Part shown: positions 36,166-45,697 of the stretch, one piece after another
How the letters are laid out: every line of letters starts with the position of its first letter
Position numbering within the stretch: the first letter of the stretch is position 1
Notes under the pieces: generated by a model
What the model was told of the DNA's origin: nothing
The model's input: the letters and a program-made list of their open reading frames with translations, nothing else
Database searches by the model: none
Translations under genes and position numbers: made by a program
Assembly (NCBI GenBank): GCA_900752335.1
Contig: CAADUZ010000023.1
Coordinates: forward strand, 1-64,000
Length of the DNA: 64,000 nucleotides
Source: Clostridia bacterium
GTDB taxonomy: Bacteria; Bacillota; Clostridia; TANB77; CAG-508
Direction: 5' to 3'

Positions 36166-37026
36166 CTACTTACTTTCCCATTTTCCATAAATTCCACAAG
36201 GAAGTATTAATTTGGAATTTGTCATTGGTAAGCCTATTTCTCCATGTGAAAATTGACCGTCTTCCTTTATATTTAGCCTTAAAATATTTTCTAACACTGT
36301 GCTAGAAATTCCTGTAGTATATGAATTTATTAAGAAAAACAATGGTTTATCTGATAATACTTTTGAACATAGTTCTACTAAATCTGAAATGTTATCTTCA
36401 AATTTCCATACTTCGCCATTAGTTCCTCTACCATAAGATGGTGGATCCATTATTATTCCATCATATTTATTGCCTCTACGTATTTCTCTATTTACAAATT
36501 TAACCACGTCGTCTACTATAAATCTAACTGGTCTTTCTCTTAAACCTGACGAAGTTAAATTTTCTTTTGCCCATGCCGTCATGCCTTTAGAGCTATCCAC
36601 ATGGCAAACTGATGCACCTGCATAGCTACATGCAACAGTTGCACCTCCTGTGTAAGCAAATAAATTTAAAACTTTTATTTCTCTTTTAGCACTTCTAATT
36701 TTTTGTATCATCCATTCCCAATTAACAGCTTGCTCTGGAAATAGCCCAGTATGCTTAAATCCCATTGGTTTTATATTAAATACTAAATCTTTGTATTTTA
36801 TTTGCCAATTTTCTGGAAGTTTGCTATTGTATTTCCAAGCACCTCCACCACTAGAACTTCTATTATATCTAGCATTTGCTTTATTCCATTTTTCTGGAAA
36901 TGATTTATTTTTCCAAATTATTTGTGGGTCCGGTCTTATTAAAATAATATTTCCCCATCTTTCTAGTTTTTCGCCATTTGCCATGTCTAATATTTCATAA
37001 TCTTTCCAATTATTTGCTATATTCAT
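36166..37026 (-). CDS. SAM-dependent methyltransferase, RlmI/RlmK-like
   Basis: About 286 residues. VLNLFAYTGGATVACSYAGASVCHVDSSKGMTAWAKEN is the SAM-binding Rossmann motif; IIMDPPSYGRG is the DPPxF/Y motif of nucleic-acid or rRNA methyltransferases. It could methylate rRNA base C5 or N2; without the PUA domain the target is uncertain. Start ATG 37026 has AAGGAGAGG. It lies between the Fic gene and the pseudouridine synthase, forming a likely RNA-modification pair with the latter. Confidence 0.82.
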   Translation of the reverse strand: MNIANNWKDYEILDMANGEKLERWGNIILIRPDPQIIWKNKSFPEKWNKANARYNRSSSGGGAWKYNSKLPENWQIKYKDLVFNIKPMGFKHTGLFPEQAVNWEWMIQKIRSAKREIKVLNLFAYTGGATVACSYAGASVCHVDSSKGMTAWAKENLTSSGLRERPVRFIVDDVVKFVNREIRRGNKYDGIIMDPPSYGRGTNGEVWKFEDNISDLVELCSKVLSDKPLFFLINSYTTGISSTVLENILRLNIKEDGQFSHGEIGLPMTNSKLILPCGIYGKWESK

Positions 37027-37037
37027 TTTCCTCTCCT

Positions 37038-37970
37038 TTATATACTCATATAACATTTTTCTTTTAAAAATTTACTGATTTCTTCTTCATTATTTCCTTC
37101 ATAATATGAAACAAGCAAACTCTTAAACTCTTCCGTTAATTCTACTGGAATCACTATAATCCCTTTTCCTTTTGATATTAAATAATGATTACTAAATATT
37201 ACTGCTGTTCTTTTATTTCCATCAATAAATATCTGCTTTTTCATAATATATAGTAAAATTTGAATGGCTTTATCTATGTCATCTATATTCTTTTTCAAGA
37301 TTTCTTCTAAATCTTCTTTTATCACACTTTCTATTGGTAATTCTGGTTGCCATTTTGTTCCGCCTATAGTAACAGGCACATTTCTTATTTTCCCTGCTGA
37401 ATAATAAAAGCCTTCTTCTACCATTTTATTAATTTCACACAATAATGCAAAATTAGTAGGGCTTAAAATAACGTTTTTATTTAGTATAAATTCCCAAGCA
37501 TGTTTTAAGTTTACTACTTTAAGTATATCTTCAGAGGTCATGTTATTTACTTTTCCACCTTCGATAATACTTTCTGTATCTGCGAAAGTTGTTGCCACAC
37601 CTTCTAATATTGCTTGTTTGTATATTGTATCTACTAAATGTCTTTTGGCAAAATCTATATTCAGTTCTACTTTTTCTGAAAGCTCTTCTTCTTTATAATT
37701 TAGTTGTTTCAATTTTTTTGTTATTTCTCGTATTTGTCTTTTTAACTCTTTTGCCTTAATACTATTGTTTAATACTAAATTATATAATTCTTCTGAATAT
37801 TCACCAACATATTTGGTTAATGCTACACCATTTTCTCTATAATGCACATATATATATTGATTTGAATTATTTTCTCTTATTTCAACCGAGCCATAAGCAA
37901 GAGATGCAAGTTCATTTTCAAGCATTTGCTTATTTTTAAGAAGATTCATTATTTCAACCTTTTCTTCCAT
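37038..37970 (-). CDS. Fic-domain protein with Gln in place of the catalytic His
   Basis: 310 residues. The N-terminal half is helical; SIIEGGKV near residue 135 matches the class II inhibitory motif (SxIEG). The Fic core reads KKQIFIDGNKRTAV around residues 244-257, against the family's HPFxDGNxR: the catalytic His is Gln246 and the Pro is Ile. The rest of the nucleotide loop is intact, so it may bind but hardly AMPylate in the usual way. No CGG or frameshift. AAGGGGG precedes ATG 37970. It overlaps no gene. Confidence 0.85.
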   Translation of the reverse strand: MEEKVEIMNLLKNKQMLENELASLAYGSVEIRENNSNQYIYVHYRENGVALTKYVGEYSEELYNLVLNNSIKAKELKRQIREITKKLKQLNYKEEELSEKVELNIDFAKRHLVDTIYKQAILEGVATTFADTESIIEGGKVNNMTSEDILKVVNLKHAWEFILNKNVILSPTNFALLCEINKMVEEGFYYSAGKIRNVPVTIGGTKWQPELPIESVIKEDLEEILKKNIDDIDKAIQILLYIMKKQIFIDGNKRTAVIFSNHYLISKGKGIIVIPVELTEEFKSLLVSYYEGNNEEEISKFLKEKCYMSI

Positions 37971-38015
37971 ATCTTTGCCCCCTTAAAATTTATTTCACAG
38001 TTATATTATATCATA

Positions 38016-38080
38016 AAAAGAAAAAATGTGAAACATTTTTAGTGTTTTTTCTTAATTTTGTTTCACATTTTTTCTTTTAT
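38016..38080 (-). terminator. Long inverted repeat between small membrane gene and Fic gene
   Basis: Arms of about 19 bp (38016-38034 and 38060-38079, built on AAAAAATGTGAAAC) enclose a T-rich loop, with A/T runs on both ends. It begins at the stop of the 66-residue membrane protein and lies before the Fic gene. Confidence 0.7.
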
Positions 38081-38277
38081 ATTTTCATTAGCACATTTAC
38101 AAAGCTTGAAATTAATAGTAAGTCTATAACTATAAAGCTTATTGTTGCAGTTATAATTGTAGTGAACATTTTATGATTAGCTATTCCTTTTCCAATTCTA
38201 ATAAATAAATTTTGCTTTTTGACATTTAAGGCTTGTCCTCCTTTAACTTCTAAAACAATATCTTTTGCATACTCCAT
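38077..38277 (-). CDS. Small membrane protein of unknown function
   Basis: 66 residues: a charged N-terminal half (MEYAKDIVLEVKGGQALNVKKQNLF) and one long hydrophobic helix (MFTTIITATISFIVIDLLLISSFVNVL). AGGGGG precedes ATG 38277. No family recognised. Confidence 0.65.
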   Translation of the reverse strand: MEYAKDIVLEVKGGQALNVKKQNLFIRIGKGIANHKMFTTIITATISFIVIDLLLISSFVNVLMKI

Positions 38278-38366
38278 AATATAAATTCCCCCTATCTATA
38301 TGTGTATATTATATAGATATTCGTTTATGCATATATTTATTCATACTTTCGTATACAAAATTATTA

Positions 38367-40199
38367 CTATTTTTGCAAACTTTCTTTTATTTTTCTAGCT
38401 AATTCTTCATTTATTCCCTTTACTTTGCTGATTTCTGCAATATCCGCTTCTGCAATTTTTTTAGTACTCCCAAATTTCTTTAAAAGTGCTTTTTTCTTTA
38501 CTTCTCCAATTCCAGAGATTTCGTCTAATGCTGATTTTGTAAGTTCTTTATCACGTAATTTTTTGTGATACCCTATTGCTGTATCATGCACTGCATCTTG
38601 GAAATTTGTTATTAAATTAAATAAATTATTTGATATTGCGAGTTCCTGCCTCTCCTTATTCATTAATGCTCTAGTTGAGTGTTTGTCATCTTTTACCATG
38701 CCAAATATTGGTATGCCCAATATATGTGTATTAAACTCGCTATTTTTATTTAGATATTCTTTTTTTAATTCTTCTATTGCCTCTAATGCTGCACGTATTT
38801 GTGTTATGCCACCATCTACTAGTATTACGTCTGGCAAACGTCCAAATCCACCATTTGGGTTTTCTATAGAATGAATTAATCTTCTTGTAATTACCTCTTT
38901 CATGCATTTCAGATCATCTTGTCCAAATACTGTTTTTATTCTAAATCTTCTTGATAAGTTTTTCTTTATTATTCCGTCTTGCATTACGCACATTCCTGCT
39001 ACCATATTGGTACCAGAAAGGTTTGATATATCATAGCATTCTATTTTTCTAGGAAGCTTGTCTAAATTTAGCACTTCTTTAAGTTCTGTTAAAACTTCTA
39101 ACTTATCCTTTTCTTTGTTTTCCAATGTTACTTTTGCATTATTTTCTGCCATTTCCACTAATCGCAATTTTTCGCCTTTTTGCGGTGTTTTAATTTCCAC
39201 TTTTCTTCCTGCTTGTTTTGTAAATAGCTCTTGTAAAACTTCCTTATCTTCTATTTCTTCTCGTAGCATTATTTTACTTGGCATTACTTCTCTATTTATG
39301 TAATATTGCTTTATGAAAGTTGATAGTATTTCTTTTGAGTCTTCGTCTACTAAATCATTTAAAAAGAAATGCTCTCTTCCTATCATTTTGCTTTTACGTA
39401 CAAAAAATATTTCTACACATACTTTTGTTTCGTTTCTTGCAAGTCCTATTACGTCAATATCGTTTTCTGATATATTAGATACTTTTTGTTTTTCTGATAT
39501 TCTTTCTATTGCTAAAATTTTATCTCTTAAATATGCAGCTTTTTCATATTGCAAATTTTCTGCTGCTTCTTTTATTTCTTTATCCAACTGTTTTAATAAA
39601 GTATCTGTTTTTCCTTCTAGCACGTCAACTATTTCTTTAATCTGCTTCATGTATTCTTCCCTTGAAACATATCCCATACAAGGTGCCATACATTTTTTTA
39701 TATGATAATTTAAACATGGTCTATCTTTGTATTTAAAACTCTTGCATTGTCTTATTTTAAATTTCGATTTAATAAACTCTACCATCTCTTTTGCACTACC
39801 ACTATTAGCATAAGGTCCAAAGTATTTAGCACCATCATTCAAAATTCTTCTTGTCATGTATACGTCTGGATATTCTGCCTTTATGTTTACTTTTATGTAT
39901 GGGTATGTTTTATCGTCCTTTAAAAGTACATTAAATTTAGGCATATTTTTCTTGATTAAATTGCATTCAAGAATAAGAGCTTCTGCTTCATTATCTGTTA
40001 CAATATATTCAAAATGGTCTATTAATGAAACCATATTCTCTATTCTTTTTGTCTTATTGGTTTTTCTAAAATATTGCCTTACTCTATTTTTTAATGAAAT
40101 TGCCTTGCCAACATATATAATTTTGTCATCTTTGTCATGCATTATATATACCCCTGGTTTTCCTGGCAATTTTTTTAGTTCTTCCTCTATATTAAACAT
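38367..40199 (-). CDS. uvrC: UvrABC system protein C
   Basis: Excinuclease subunit that makes both cuts around DNA lesions. GIY-YIG nuclease at the start (LPGKPGVYIMHDKDDKIIYVGKA), a Cys cluster (CKSFKYKDRPCLNYHIKKCMAPC), UVR motif around residue 200 (LDKEIKEAAENLQYEKAAYLRD), RNase H-like C-terminal nuclease (ECYDISNLSGTNMVAGM; VDGGITQI) and helix-hairpin-helix (LDEISGIGEVKKKALLKKFGS). About 610 residues, full length. Start ATG 40199 after AAAGGGTGAAAG; the frame opens nine codons earlier. Confidence 0.97.
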   Translation of the reverse strand: MFNIEEELKKLPGKPGVYIMHDKDDKIIYVGKAISLKNRVRQYFRKTNKTKRIENMVSLIDHFEYIVTDNEAEALILECNLIKKNMPKFNVLLKDDKTYPYIKVNIKAEYPDVYMTRRILNDGAKYFGPYANSGSAKEMVEFIKSKFKIRQCKSFKYKDRPCLNYHIKKCMAPCMGYVSREEYMKQIKEIVDVLEGKTDTLLKQLDKEIKEAAENLQYEKAAYLRDKILAIERISEKQKVSNISENDIDVIGLARNETKVCVEIFFVRKSKMIGREHFFLNDLVDEDSKEILSTFIKQYYINREVMPSKIMLREEIEDKEVLQELFTKQAGRKVEIKTPQKGEKLRLVEMAENNAKVTLENKEKDKLEVLTELKEVLNLDKLPRKIECYDISNLSGTNMVAGMCVMQDGIIKKNLSRRFRIKTVFGQDDLKCMKEVITRRLIHSIENPNGGFGRLPDVILVDGGITQIRAALEAIEELKKEYLNKNSEFNTHILGIPIFGMVKDDKHSTRALMNKERQELAISNNLFNLITNFQDAVHDTAIGYHKKLRDKELTKSALDEISGIGEVKKKALLKKFGSTKKIAEADIAEISKVKGINEELARKIKESLQK

Positions 40200-40231
40200 T
40201 CTTTCACCCTTATTAAATATTAACATAAATA

Positions 40232-40900
40232 TTATATCATACTTTTTACTAATTTTTCTATACTTTTTCTTCTATTATATTTTCTTATTTCCATTATTTC
40301 TAAATACCATAAATATGCTAAAATTATAACTATGGCAATATTATGTATGTACAAAATTGCTATACTAGCTATGGCAGTTAATATTATCAGAATTGTTTTT
40401 GAAATAATATATGTAGTTTTATATGCAGTTTTATTTCCAAAAATTAATTTTAATACTTCATTTAAAAATCTTCCTCCATCCATTGGATATATTGGAATTA
40501 AGTTAAACATAGCAATCAAAAAATTAGAATATATTAGTAATTGATATATGCATGTATTTTGAATATTAGTACTTATGCTAGCAAAAATTATAACTAAAAC
40601 TGCTAATGCTAAATTTGTAATTGGTCCTGCTAGTGCAATTATTGCTTTTTTTATGCAAAGAGTATTTCCTTTATTTACTTGTATTTTACATTCTTCACTA
40701 CTCACTTTAAACTTTATTTGAAGCCCTACAGGAGAAAGTTTTATCTCTTCAGTCTTAAATCCTAAAATTAATCCCATTAATAAATGCCCTAATTCATGAA
40801 TAATTGCAAATATCATTAAGGTTATGTATATTTCTATTTGCGAAGTAAGCAAAAATAAAAATAGGAACAAAAATATCTTTAAATCAATTTTTATACTCAT
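40232..40900 (-). CDS. spoIVFB: Site-2 metalloprotease, SpoIVFB-like (M50)
   Basis: 222 residues, five or six membrane helices. AIIHELGHLLMG is the zinc HExxH motif and FNLIPIYPMDGGRFLNEVL the second zinc ligand (NPDG-type). The length fits SpoIVFB, which cuts pro-sigma-K in the forespore membrane. The next gene upstream encodes an M23/LysM-type partner like SpoIVFA, supporting that assignment. Confidence 0.85.
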   Translation of the reverse strand: MSIKIDLKIFLFLFLFLLTSQIEIYITLMIFAIIHELGHLLMGLILGFKTEEIKLSPVGLQIKFKVSSEECKIQVNKGNTLCIKKAIIALAGPITNLALAVLVIIFASISTNIQNTCIYQLLIYSNFLIAMFNLIPIYPMDGGRFLNEVLKLIFGNKTAYKTTYIISKTILIILTAIASIAILYIHNIAIVIILAYLWYLEIMEIRKYNRRKSIEKLVKSMI

Positions 40901-40911
40901 AATCTTTCCTT

Positions 40912-41835
40912 TTAATCAAACTTTATTATCTTTTCTGGATTAATTGTTCTGTTTTCTCTTCGTATTTCAAAATGTAGATGCGGTCCTGTAGAGTTTCCTG
41001 TAGAGCCTACCTCTGCTATTTTATCTCCCTGTTTTACTTTCTGCCCTTCTTTTACTAATAATTTGCTACAATGCGCATATCTAGTTAAAATCTCGCCGTT
41101 TTCTATATCAATATGTTTTCCATATTCTCCTTCGCTCGATGAAACTGTTACTGTTCCATCCATTGCAGCATATATTGCAGTTCCAGTATCTGCTCCTATA
41201 TCTATCCCTGCATGGTTTGCCGATACAACTTCTGTTGCTTCCCTCTTTCCATATCTTGAAGTTACAGTTCCCTTTACAGGAATGATAAAGCTATAATTTT
41301 CTTTTACGTATTCAATGTCTAACTCGGCTTGTGACTTTTTTTCTTCCTTCTTTTCACCTTCATCCTCTACAACTTCATTTGTAGCAGCTCCGCCAATTCC
41401 ACCTACAGTGTTCGTTTCTTCTATTTTATTTTCTGTTTCTTTATTAGTTGCCTCTTCTTCCACAGTATTAGTTTGACTATTTGCTTCGTTTGTATCTATA
41501 TTCTCATTCCATAATTTATCTTTACTAGAATTTATAAATACAGAAATTTGATTTTGCAAATTTCCAAAGTTTATATCATATGACAAAAACTCTTTTGTTT
41601 TATTTATTACCTCTTCAGAAAAAATATAGTTTCCATGCTTAATTAAATAAAAAATTATATATATCATTGCACAAATAGCAAGCTGAAGTATCATCTTTTT
41701 AAAAAGAGATACTTTTTCTTTTTTGGCTCTATTTACACTATTTCCAGCAACTCGGATTCCGCTTCCCGTTCTTCTTCTGTTATATATTTCTTCTGCTCTT
41801 CTAATTCTTTCTTCCATGCTTATTGTTCGTTCCAA
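40912..41835 (-). CDS. M23-family peptidase-like protein, SpoIVFA type
   Basis: About 307 residues: a basic cytoplasmic start (EERIRRAEEIYNRRRTGSG), one membrane helix (MILQLAICAMIYIIFYLI), a Glu/Asn/Thr-rich spacer and a C-terminal lysostaphin-like domain with HAGIDIGADTGTAIYAAMDG and TGNSTGPHLHFEIR. The HxxxD and HLHFE zinc motifs are present. In spore formers such proteins (SpoIVFA, SpoIIQ) hold SpoIVFB inactive across the membrane. TTG 41835 has AGAGGTG spaced well; ATG 41817 is the alternative. Confidence 0.82.
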   Translation of the reverse strand: MERTISMEERIRRAEEIYNRRRTGSGIRVAGNSVNRAKKEKVSLFKKMILQLAICAMIYIIFYLIKHGNYIFSEEVINKTKEFLSYDINFGNLQNQISVFINSSKDKLWNENIDTNEANSQTNTVEEEATNKETENKIEETNTVGGIGGAATNEVVEDEGEKKEEKKSQAELDIEYVKENYSFIIPVKGTVTSRYGKREATEVVSANHAGIDIGADTGTAIYAAMDGTVTVSSSEGEYGKHIDIENGEILTRYAHCSKLLVKEGQKVKQGDKIAEVGSTGNSTGPHLHFEIRRENRTINPEKIIKFD

Positions 41836-41910
41836 TATAAAAAACACCTCTTCCTTTGTTGTTTTTTACATGTATATGTGTCCGAAGTGTTTTTTATTCA
41901 CGATTTAGAT

Positions 41911-42237
41911 TTAAAAAATTACTGTTAAAATAATTCCAAGCAATGTGCTGAAAAATAATAGAAAATTTAACTTTATTGAATTTTTATATTTCCTTTCCAG
42001 TCTTTTAATATTTCTCTCCTTTTTAGAGGAATTATTTTCTATTTTTTCTATATATGATTTAATTATCATTTCAGCATCTTTTACAATATATCCTGTTTTT
42101 TCTTCCTCATTTTCCTCTTTTTCTTCTTTAAAATCTACATTTTGATATTTATGTATCTTGTTATTCTCTTTTAATATTATAATTGCCTCTTCTACTAAAT
42201 TAGATGGTAAGTTTTTTAAAACTATCATATTTTTCAT
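41911..42237 (-). CDS. Hypothetical protein with C-terminal membrane anchor
   Basis: About 108 residues: a leading KNMIVLKNLPSNLVEEAIIILKEN, an acidic middle (KEEKEENEEEK), coiled-coil-like basic helices and a C-terminal hydrophobic tail (LNFLLFFSTLLGIILTVIF). AGGAGG lies eleven bases before ATG 42237. It lies between spoIVFA-like and yyaC genes, so it may be sporulation-linked; nothing more can be said. Confidence 0.7.
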   Translation of the reverse strand: MKNMIVLKNLPSNLVEEAIIILKENNKIHKYQNVDFKEEKEENEEEKTGYIVKDAEMIIKSYIEKIENNSSKKERNIKRLERKYKNSIKLNFLLFFSTLLGIILTVIF

Positions 42238-42298
42238 ATGGGGCAAAACCTCCTATTTAAGTAATCTATTACTTACAGTTTTGCCATAACTTTATTTT

Positions 42299-42835
42299 TT
42301 ATACAGTTTCACACATTTTATTTTTTAGAGCTTGCTTAATCCCCTGTGATACTAAATTTGCCATTTCAAATACTTCACTATATTTTATTTTTTTAAGTTC
42401 CAAGATATTATTCTGCTTGGAATTTGCATTTAAACCTATTACGCATTTTATATTGATATTAGAATAAAAACATATATTTTTTTCTAATGCTTTTCCTATT
42501 TTTATATAACCTTTGCTTAATAATATTTTTCCAACAGTTTCTTTATTGCCCAATGCCGCGTCTATTGTAATAATATATGGATTTCTATATTTCTCATATA
42601 TCTTACTTAATACTTCTCTTGCATTTTTGAAATTTATTGTATCTTTAAAATTACCATATATTTTCACATACTCATTTTCCAAATACTTTATACTTTCCCC
42701 AACTAATGGTCCTATTGCATCCCCCGCAACGCTTTTAGTTCCAATACATAAAATTACTATGTTAGAGTATTCCCTGTCTAAATCCATTAGCTTTTCTTCT
42801 AATTGCATAAGAAAATTACAATATTTATAATACAA
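42299..42835 (-). CDS. yyaC: Spore protease-related protein YyaC (DUF1256)
   Basis: 178 residues: ILCIGTKSVAGDAIGPLVGESI (the family's GTDRSxGDxLGPLVG in variant form), then IITIDAALGNKETVGKI and VIGLNANSKQNN. Related to the germination protease GPR fold and found in spore formers under sporulation control. The start is TTG 42835, seven bases after AAAGGAG. Confidence 0.88.
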   Translation of the reverse strand: MYYKYCNFLMQLEEKLMDLDREYSNIVILCIGTKSVAGDAIGPLVGESIKYLENEYVKIYGNFKDTINFKNAREVLSKIYEKYRNPYIITIDAALGNKETVGKILLSKGYIKIGKALEKNICFYSNINIKCVIGLNANSKQNNILELKKIKYSEVFEMANLVSQGIKQALKNKMCETV

Positions 42836-42872
42836 TATTTTTCTCCTTTCATTAGTTTTAAGTTATTGCATT

Positions 42873-43118
42873 CTATTCTTTATCTCTTGCAATTATGATA
42901 TTTACGTTTCTATCTTTACTATATTTCTTTACAATATCTTCTGAAAAGCTAGCAATTTCATTAGTTAAAATAATAGTATCATATCTATTATTTATTAACT
43001 CTCTAATCTTATCATCTGCCTGTTCTGGCTCCACTAACTTAAAAACGTCAAAGCCTAATTTTTCTGGAACTCTAAAACTAAAATCATCTTTTGCATATTT
43101 TATCCAAGAAATTTTCAT
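42873..43118 (-). CDS. Small protein resembling V-type ATPase subunit F fold
   Basis: About 81 residues with FDVFKLVEPEQADDKIRELINNRYDTIILTNEIASFSEDIV, a Rossmann-like small domain similar to V-ATPase subunit F-like proteins. No V-ATPase genes are near, so it is likely a stand-alone relative. GGTGAT precedes ATG 43118. Low certainty about function. Confidence 0.55.
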   Translation of the reverse strand: MKISWIKYAKDDFSFRVPEKLGFDVFKLVEPEQADDKIRELINNRYDTIILTNEIASFSEDIVKKYSKDRNVNIIIARDKE

Positions 43119-43177
43119 TTTTATCACCAGTTTTATTCTTTGACATTTTTTACATTTTATTCATGAATTTGGAACTT

Positions 43178-43237
43178 GGAACAAGGGGACACACAATTTG
43201 TTTCAAAAATGAAATAAATTGTGTGTCCCCTTGTTCC
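43178..43237. repeat. Perfect 22-bp palindrome with GGGGACACAC core (REP-like)
   Basis: Arms 43178-43199 and 43216-43237 are perfect reverse complements around a 16-base loop. It lies five bases from the DUF4116 stop. The AAGGGGACA core recurs at 26037-26066 and, with variation, at 23398-23486; such palindromes are known in Clostridia next to REP-associated transposases, of which none is in this window. Confidence 0.8.
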
Positions 43238-43241
43238 AGAT

Positions 43242-43742
43242 TTATTCTTCTTTACTTAATTCTGCTTTTAGGCTTTCGTCCGATATATATTCAATGGCTC
43301 TTTTATCGTTTGCAACTGCCGCCTCTGCAATTTCTTTATTTGCTCTTAATCTCTTACTTGCATATTTTAAAATTAGTCCTTTGTTTTGTACGGCCGCTAG
43401 CACTACGTCATAGTCATCTCGTAACTGTTTAGAAGCATAGTACAATTCTTGTCCATCTATTTTTACTGCGTCTAGCATTACCTCTTTGTCGTCAGCTAGC
43501 CTTTGGCTTACATAGCATGCTGTCCAGCCTACTTTTTTTATTGATTCTAATACTACTTCTTTATCATCTTTCAATTTTTGTCCAGCAAATTCTAATGCAT
43601 TTCCATCCTGCTTAATTGCTGCCATTACTACTTCTCTATCATTTTTAAGTTCGTCCGAAGCATAGTCCAACAAGCTTCCTTGCTTTTTTACCATTTCCAA
43701 TACATATTCTTTATCATTAGATTTTTCTTGATCAAATTCCAT
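43242..43742 (-). CDS. DUF4116 repeat protein
   Basis: 166 residues formed by repeats of about 25 residues: LLDYASDELKNDREVVMAAIKQDGNALEFAGQKLKDDKEVVL and so on, four to five copies. DUF4116 proteins are short helical repeats, common in protists and some bacteria, with unknown role. Near the start it has KKQGSLLDYASDELKND. No special neighbours. Confidence 0.85.
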   Translation of the reverse strand: MEFDQEKSNDKEYVLEMVKKQGSLLDYASDELKNDREVVMAAIKQDGNALEFAGQKLKDDKEVVLESIKKVGWTACYVSQRLADDKEVMLDAVKIDGQELYYASKQLRDDYDVVLAAVQNKGLILKYASKRLRANKEIAEAAVANDKRAIEYISDESLKAELSKEE

Positions 43743-43768
43743 AGTAACCTCTTTTACATAAAATATAT

Positions 43769-44818
43769 TTAAATTTCTAGAATTGGTAAATTTGTACCTT
43801 TTAAAATTTTTAGTTCAGGTTTATTTATCATTATTCTACTTTCTTGCACTTTTATATCTCTTGTTGTTTTTAAATTAACACATTCAATAATATCAGAACA
43901 AACAGCACTTGCTGTTGGAAATTTTCCAGCACCTTTTCCATAAAACATTGTGGTTCCAACCATATCACCAGATACAATGATAGCATTGTATACGTCACTC
44001 ACATTAGCAAGTGGGCTTTTTTTGCTTATTGCACATGGTGCTACAAATACCTCTAATTCAGCTTCACTTTTCCTATTTGCATAACCAATTAATTTTACCA
44101 CATATCCTTCTGCTTCCGCTTCTCTTACTTCTTCTAGAGTAAGGCTTTCTATCCCTTTAACGCTTACACTATCTGGATTTACGTATTCACCAAATGCAAG
44201 AGATGCTAGTATTGATATTTTTCTACATGTGTCATATCCTTTTACGTCTGCATCCGGGTTAGCTTCTGCATAGCCTAATCTTTGTGCATCTTTTAAAGCA
44301 GTATTAAAATCGACGTTTTTTTCTATCATTTGAGTTAAAATATAGTTTGTTGTTCCATTCATTATTCCTAGTATTGTTTCTATGTTGTTAGCTTCCAAAC
44401 ATTGAAGCAATGGATGAATTATTGGTATTCCTCCTCCTACTGATGCCTCAAATAGATATTTTACATTATTTTGCTTTGCTATTTCTAATAGTTCTACACC
44501 TTTCGTAGCCACTAACTCTTTATTTGACGTAACTACACTTATCCCATTTTCTAATAACTTTTTAGTGTATTCATACGCTACTGTCGCACCACCAATTACC
44601 TCTGCTGCTATCGTTATTTCTTTATCTGAAAGAATTTTATTAAAATCTTTTATTATTTTACTTTGATATTTATCCCCTTCAAAATCCTTTATATCCAATA
44701 TGTATTTTACATTTATCTCTTCGCCTGCATTTTCTTTAACTATTTTGCTATTTCTATCTAACAATTCTACAACTCCTGAACCTACTGTTCCATATCCTAA
44801 TACAGCAATATTAATCAT
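43769..44818 (-). CDS. hom: Homoserine dehydrogenase
   Basis: Reduces aspartate semialdehyde to homoserine for Met and Thr synthesis. NAD(P)-binding GYGTVGSGVVELL at the start, SNKELVATKG, EASVGGGIPIIHPL, GIMNGTTNYILTQM, and LGYAEANPDADVKGYDTCRK with the catalytic Lys. 349 residues; the C-terminal ACT domain of many homologues is missing, so Thr feedback may be absent. GGAGAAAAAA precedes the ATG. Confidence 0.95.
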   Translation of the reverse strand: MINIAVLGYGTVGSGVVELLDRNSKIVKENAGEEINVKYILDIKDFEGDKYQSKIIKDFNKILSDKEITIAAEVIGGATVAYEYTKKLLENGISVVTSNKELVATKGVELLEIAKQNNVKYLFEASVGGGIPIIHPLLQCLEANNIETILGIMNGTTNYILTQMIEKNVDFNTALKDAQRLGYAEANPDADVKGYDTCRKISILASLAFGEYVNPDSVSVKGIESLTLEEVREAEAEGYVVKLIGYANRKSEAELEVFVAPCAISKKSPLANVSDVYNAIIVSGDMVGTTMFYGKGAGKFPTASAVCSDIIECVNLKTTRDIKVQESRIMINKPELKILKGTNLPILEI

Positions 44819-44839
44819 TTTTTTCTCCTTTATTACTAC

Positions 44840-45697
44840 CTATATTTTTTCATTTAATATTTTAGCCTTATATTCTCTATAAAGCAAATCGTATTTTTTG
44901 ACAAAATCTGTTATCACATACTTTGTACAGGGATATTCCTGCCTTAATTTGTTACCTAAAACATGTTTTCTTCCATTTTTATATTGAACTGTATATCCAC
45001 TTATTTCTTTATTTAGTTCAATATCTTTGTATAGTGGTATTATTAATTCTCTATACATTCTCTCATAAGAAAATATGTAGGCTTTTCCTACAAAACTTTT
45101 CGGAATAAAAACTATTGGTTTATTCACATGCATGGGCAATTCTTCTGACATATTCTCCCAACTTTCCGTTTCTCCATTCCAGCATAATTTCTTAAGTTTC
45201 ACCTTTTTAGTTTGTATTTTCCACATTTTGCACTGTTTTTGTGTATATTGTATCAACTCTTTAAAGATTATTGTGGTAATTAAATCCGAAACTTTGTCTT
45301 CTCCTACATTTGGTATTATCATTAAAAAATCGAATATATCTTCTACAAATCCAGAACCAAATATATCATCTTTTTTTAATAGTTGAACCAATGCTGTTCC
45401 ATCATCTTCTCCCATGCTTTTTCCATATTTTGTTTCTAATGAATATCCTAGTTTTGTTTCATTTCTTTCGTGAAGATTTTGTATATATACCAATAACTCT
45501 TGATACTTTCTCTCTTTCGAAAGCTTTATTATTATATCAATAAACCTCTTTATTTGGCAATAGCACTTTTTATGAATTTCAGTATTCCCATTTTTTATTC
45601 TTAATGGGTCTATAAACAGCCTATTATCTTTACTTAAATTTATATTTACAAAATCTAATTCTTTTGCAGGAATATGATACTTATTACTAATATTCAT
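44840..45697 (-). CDS. Hypothetical protein divergent from the CGG-split nuclease
   Basis: About 285 residues: MNISNKYHIPAKELDFVNINLSKDNRLFIDPLRI at the start, a helical middle and several Trp/Tyr-rich strands near the end. I do not recognise it; the LFIDPLRI piece recalls accessory or defence proteins of phage islands, without proof. I use ATG 45697 with GGAG upstream, not the open frame from 45766. It is transcribed away from the nuclease gene, so the two may form a divergent pair. Confidence 0.65.
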   Translation of the reverse strand: MNISNKYHIPAKELDFVNINLSKDNRLFIDPLRIKNGNTEIHKKCYCQIKRFIDIIIKLSKERKYQELLVYIQNLHERNETKLGYSLETKYGKSMGEDDGTALVQLLKKDDIFGSGFVEDIFDFLMIIPNVGEDKVSDLITTIIFKELIQYTQKQCKMWKIQTKKVKLKKLCWNGETESWENMSEELPMHVNKPIVFIPKSFVGKAYIFSYERMYRELIIPLYKDIELNKEISGYTVQYKNGRKHVLGNKLRQEYPCTKYVITDFVKKYDLLYREYKAKILNEKI

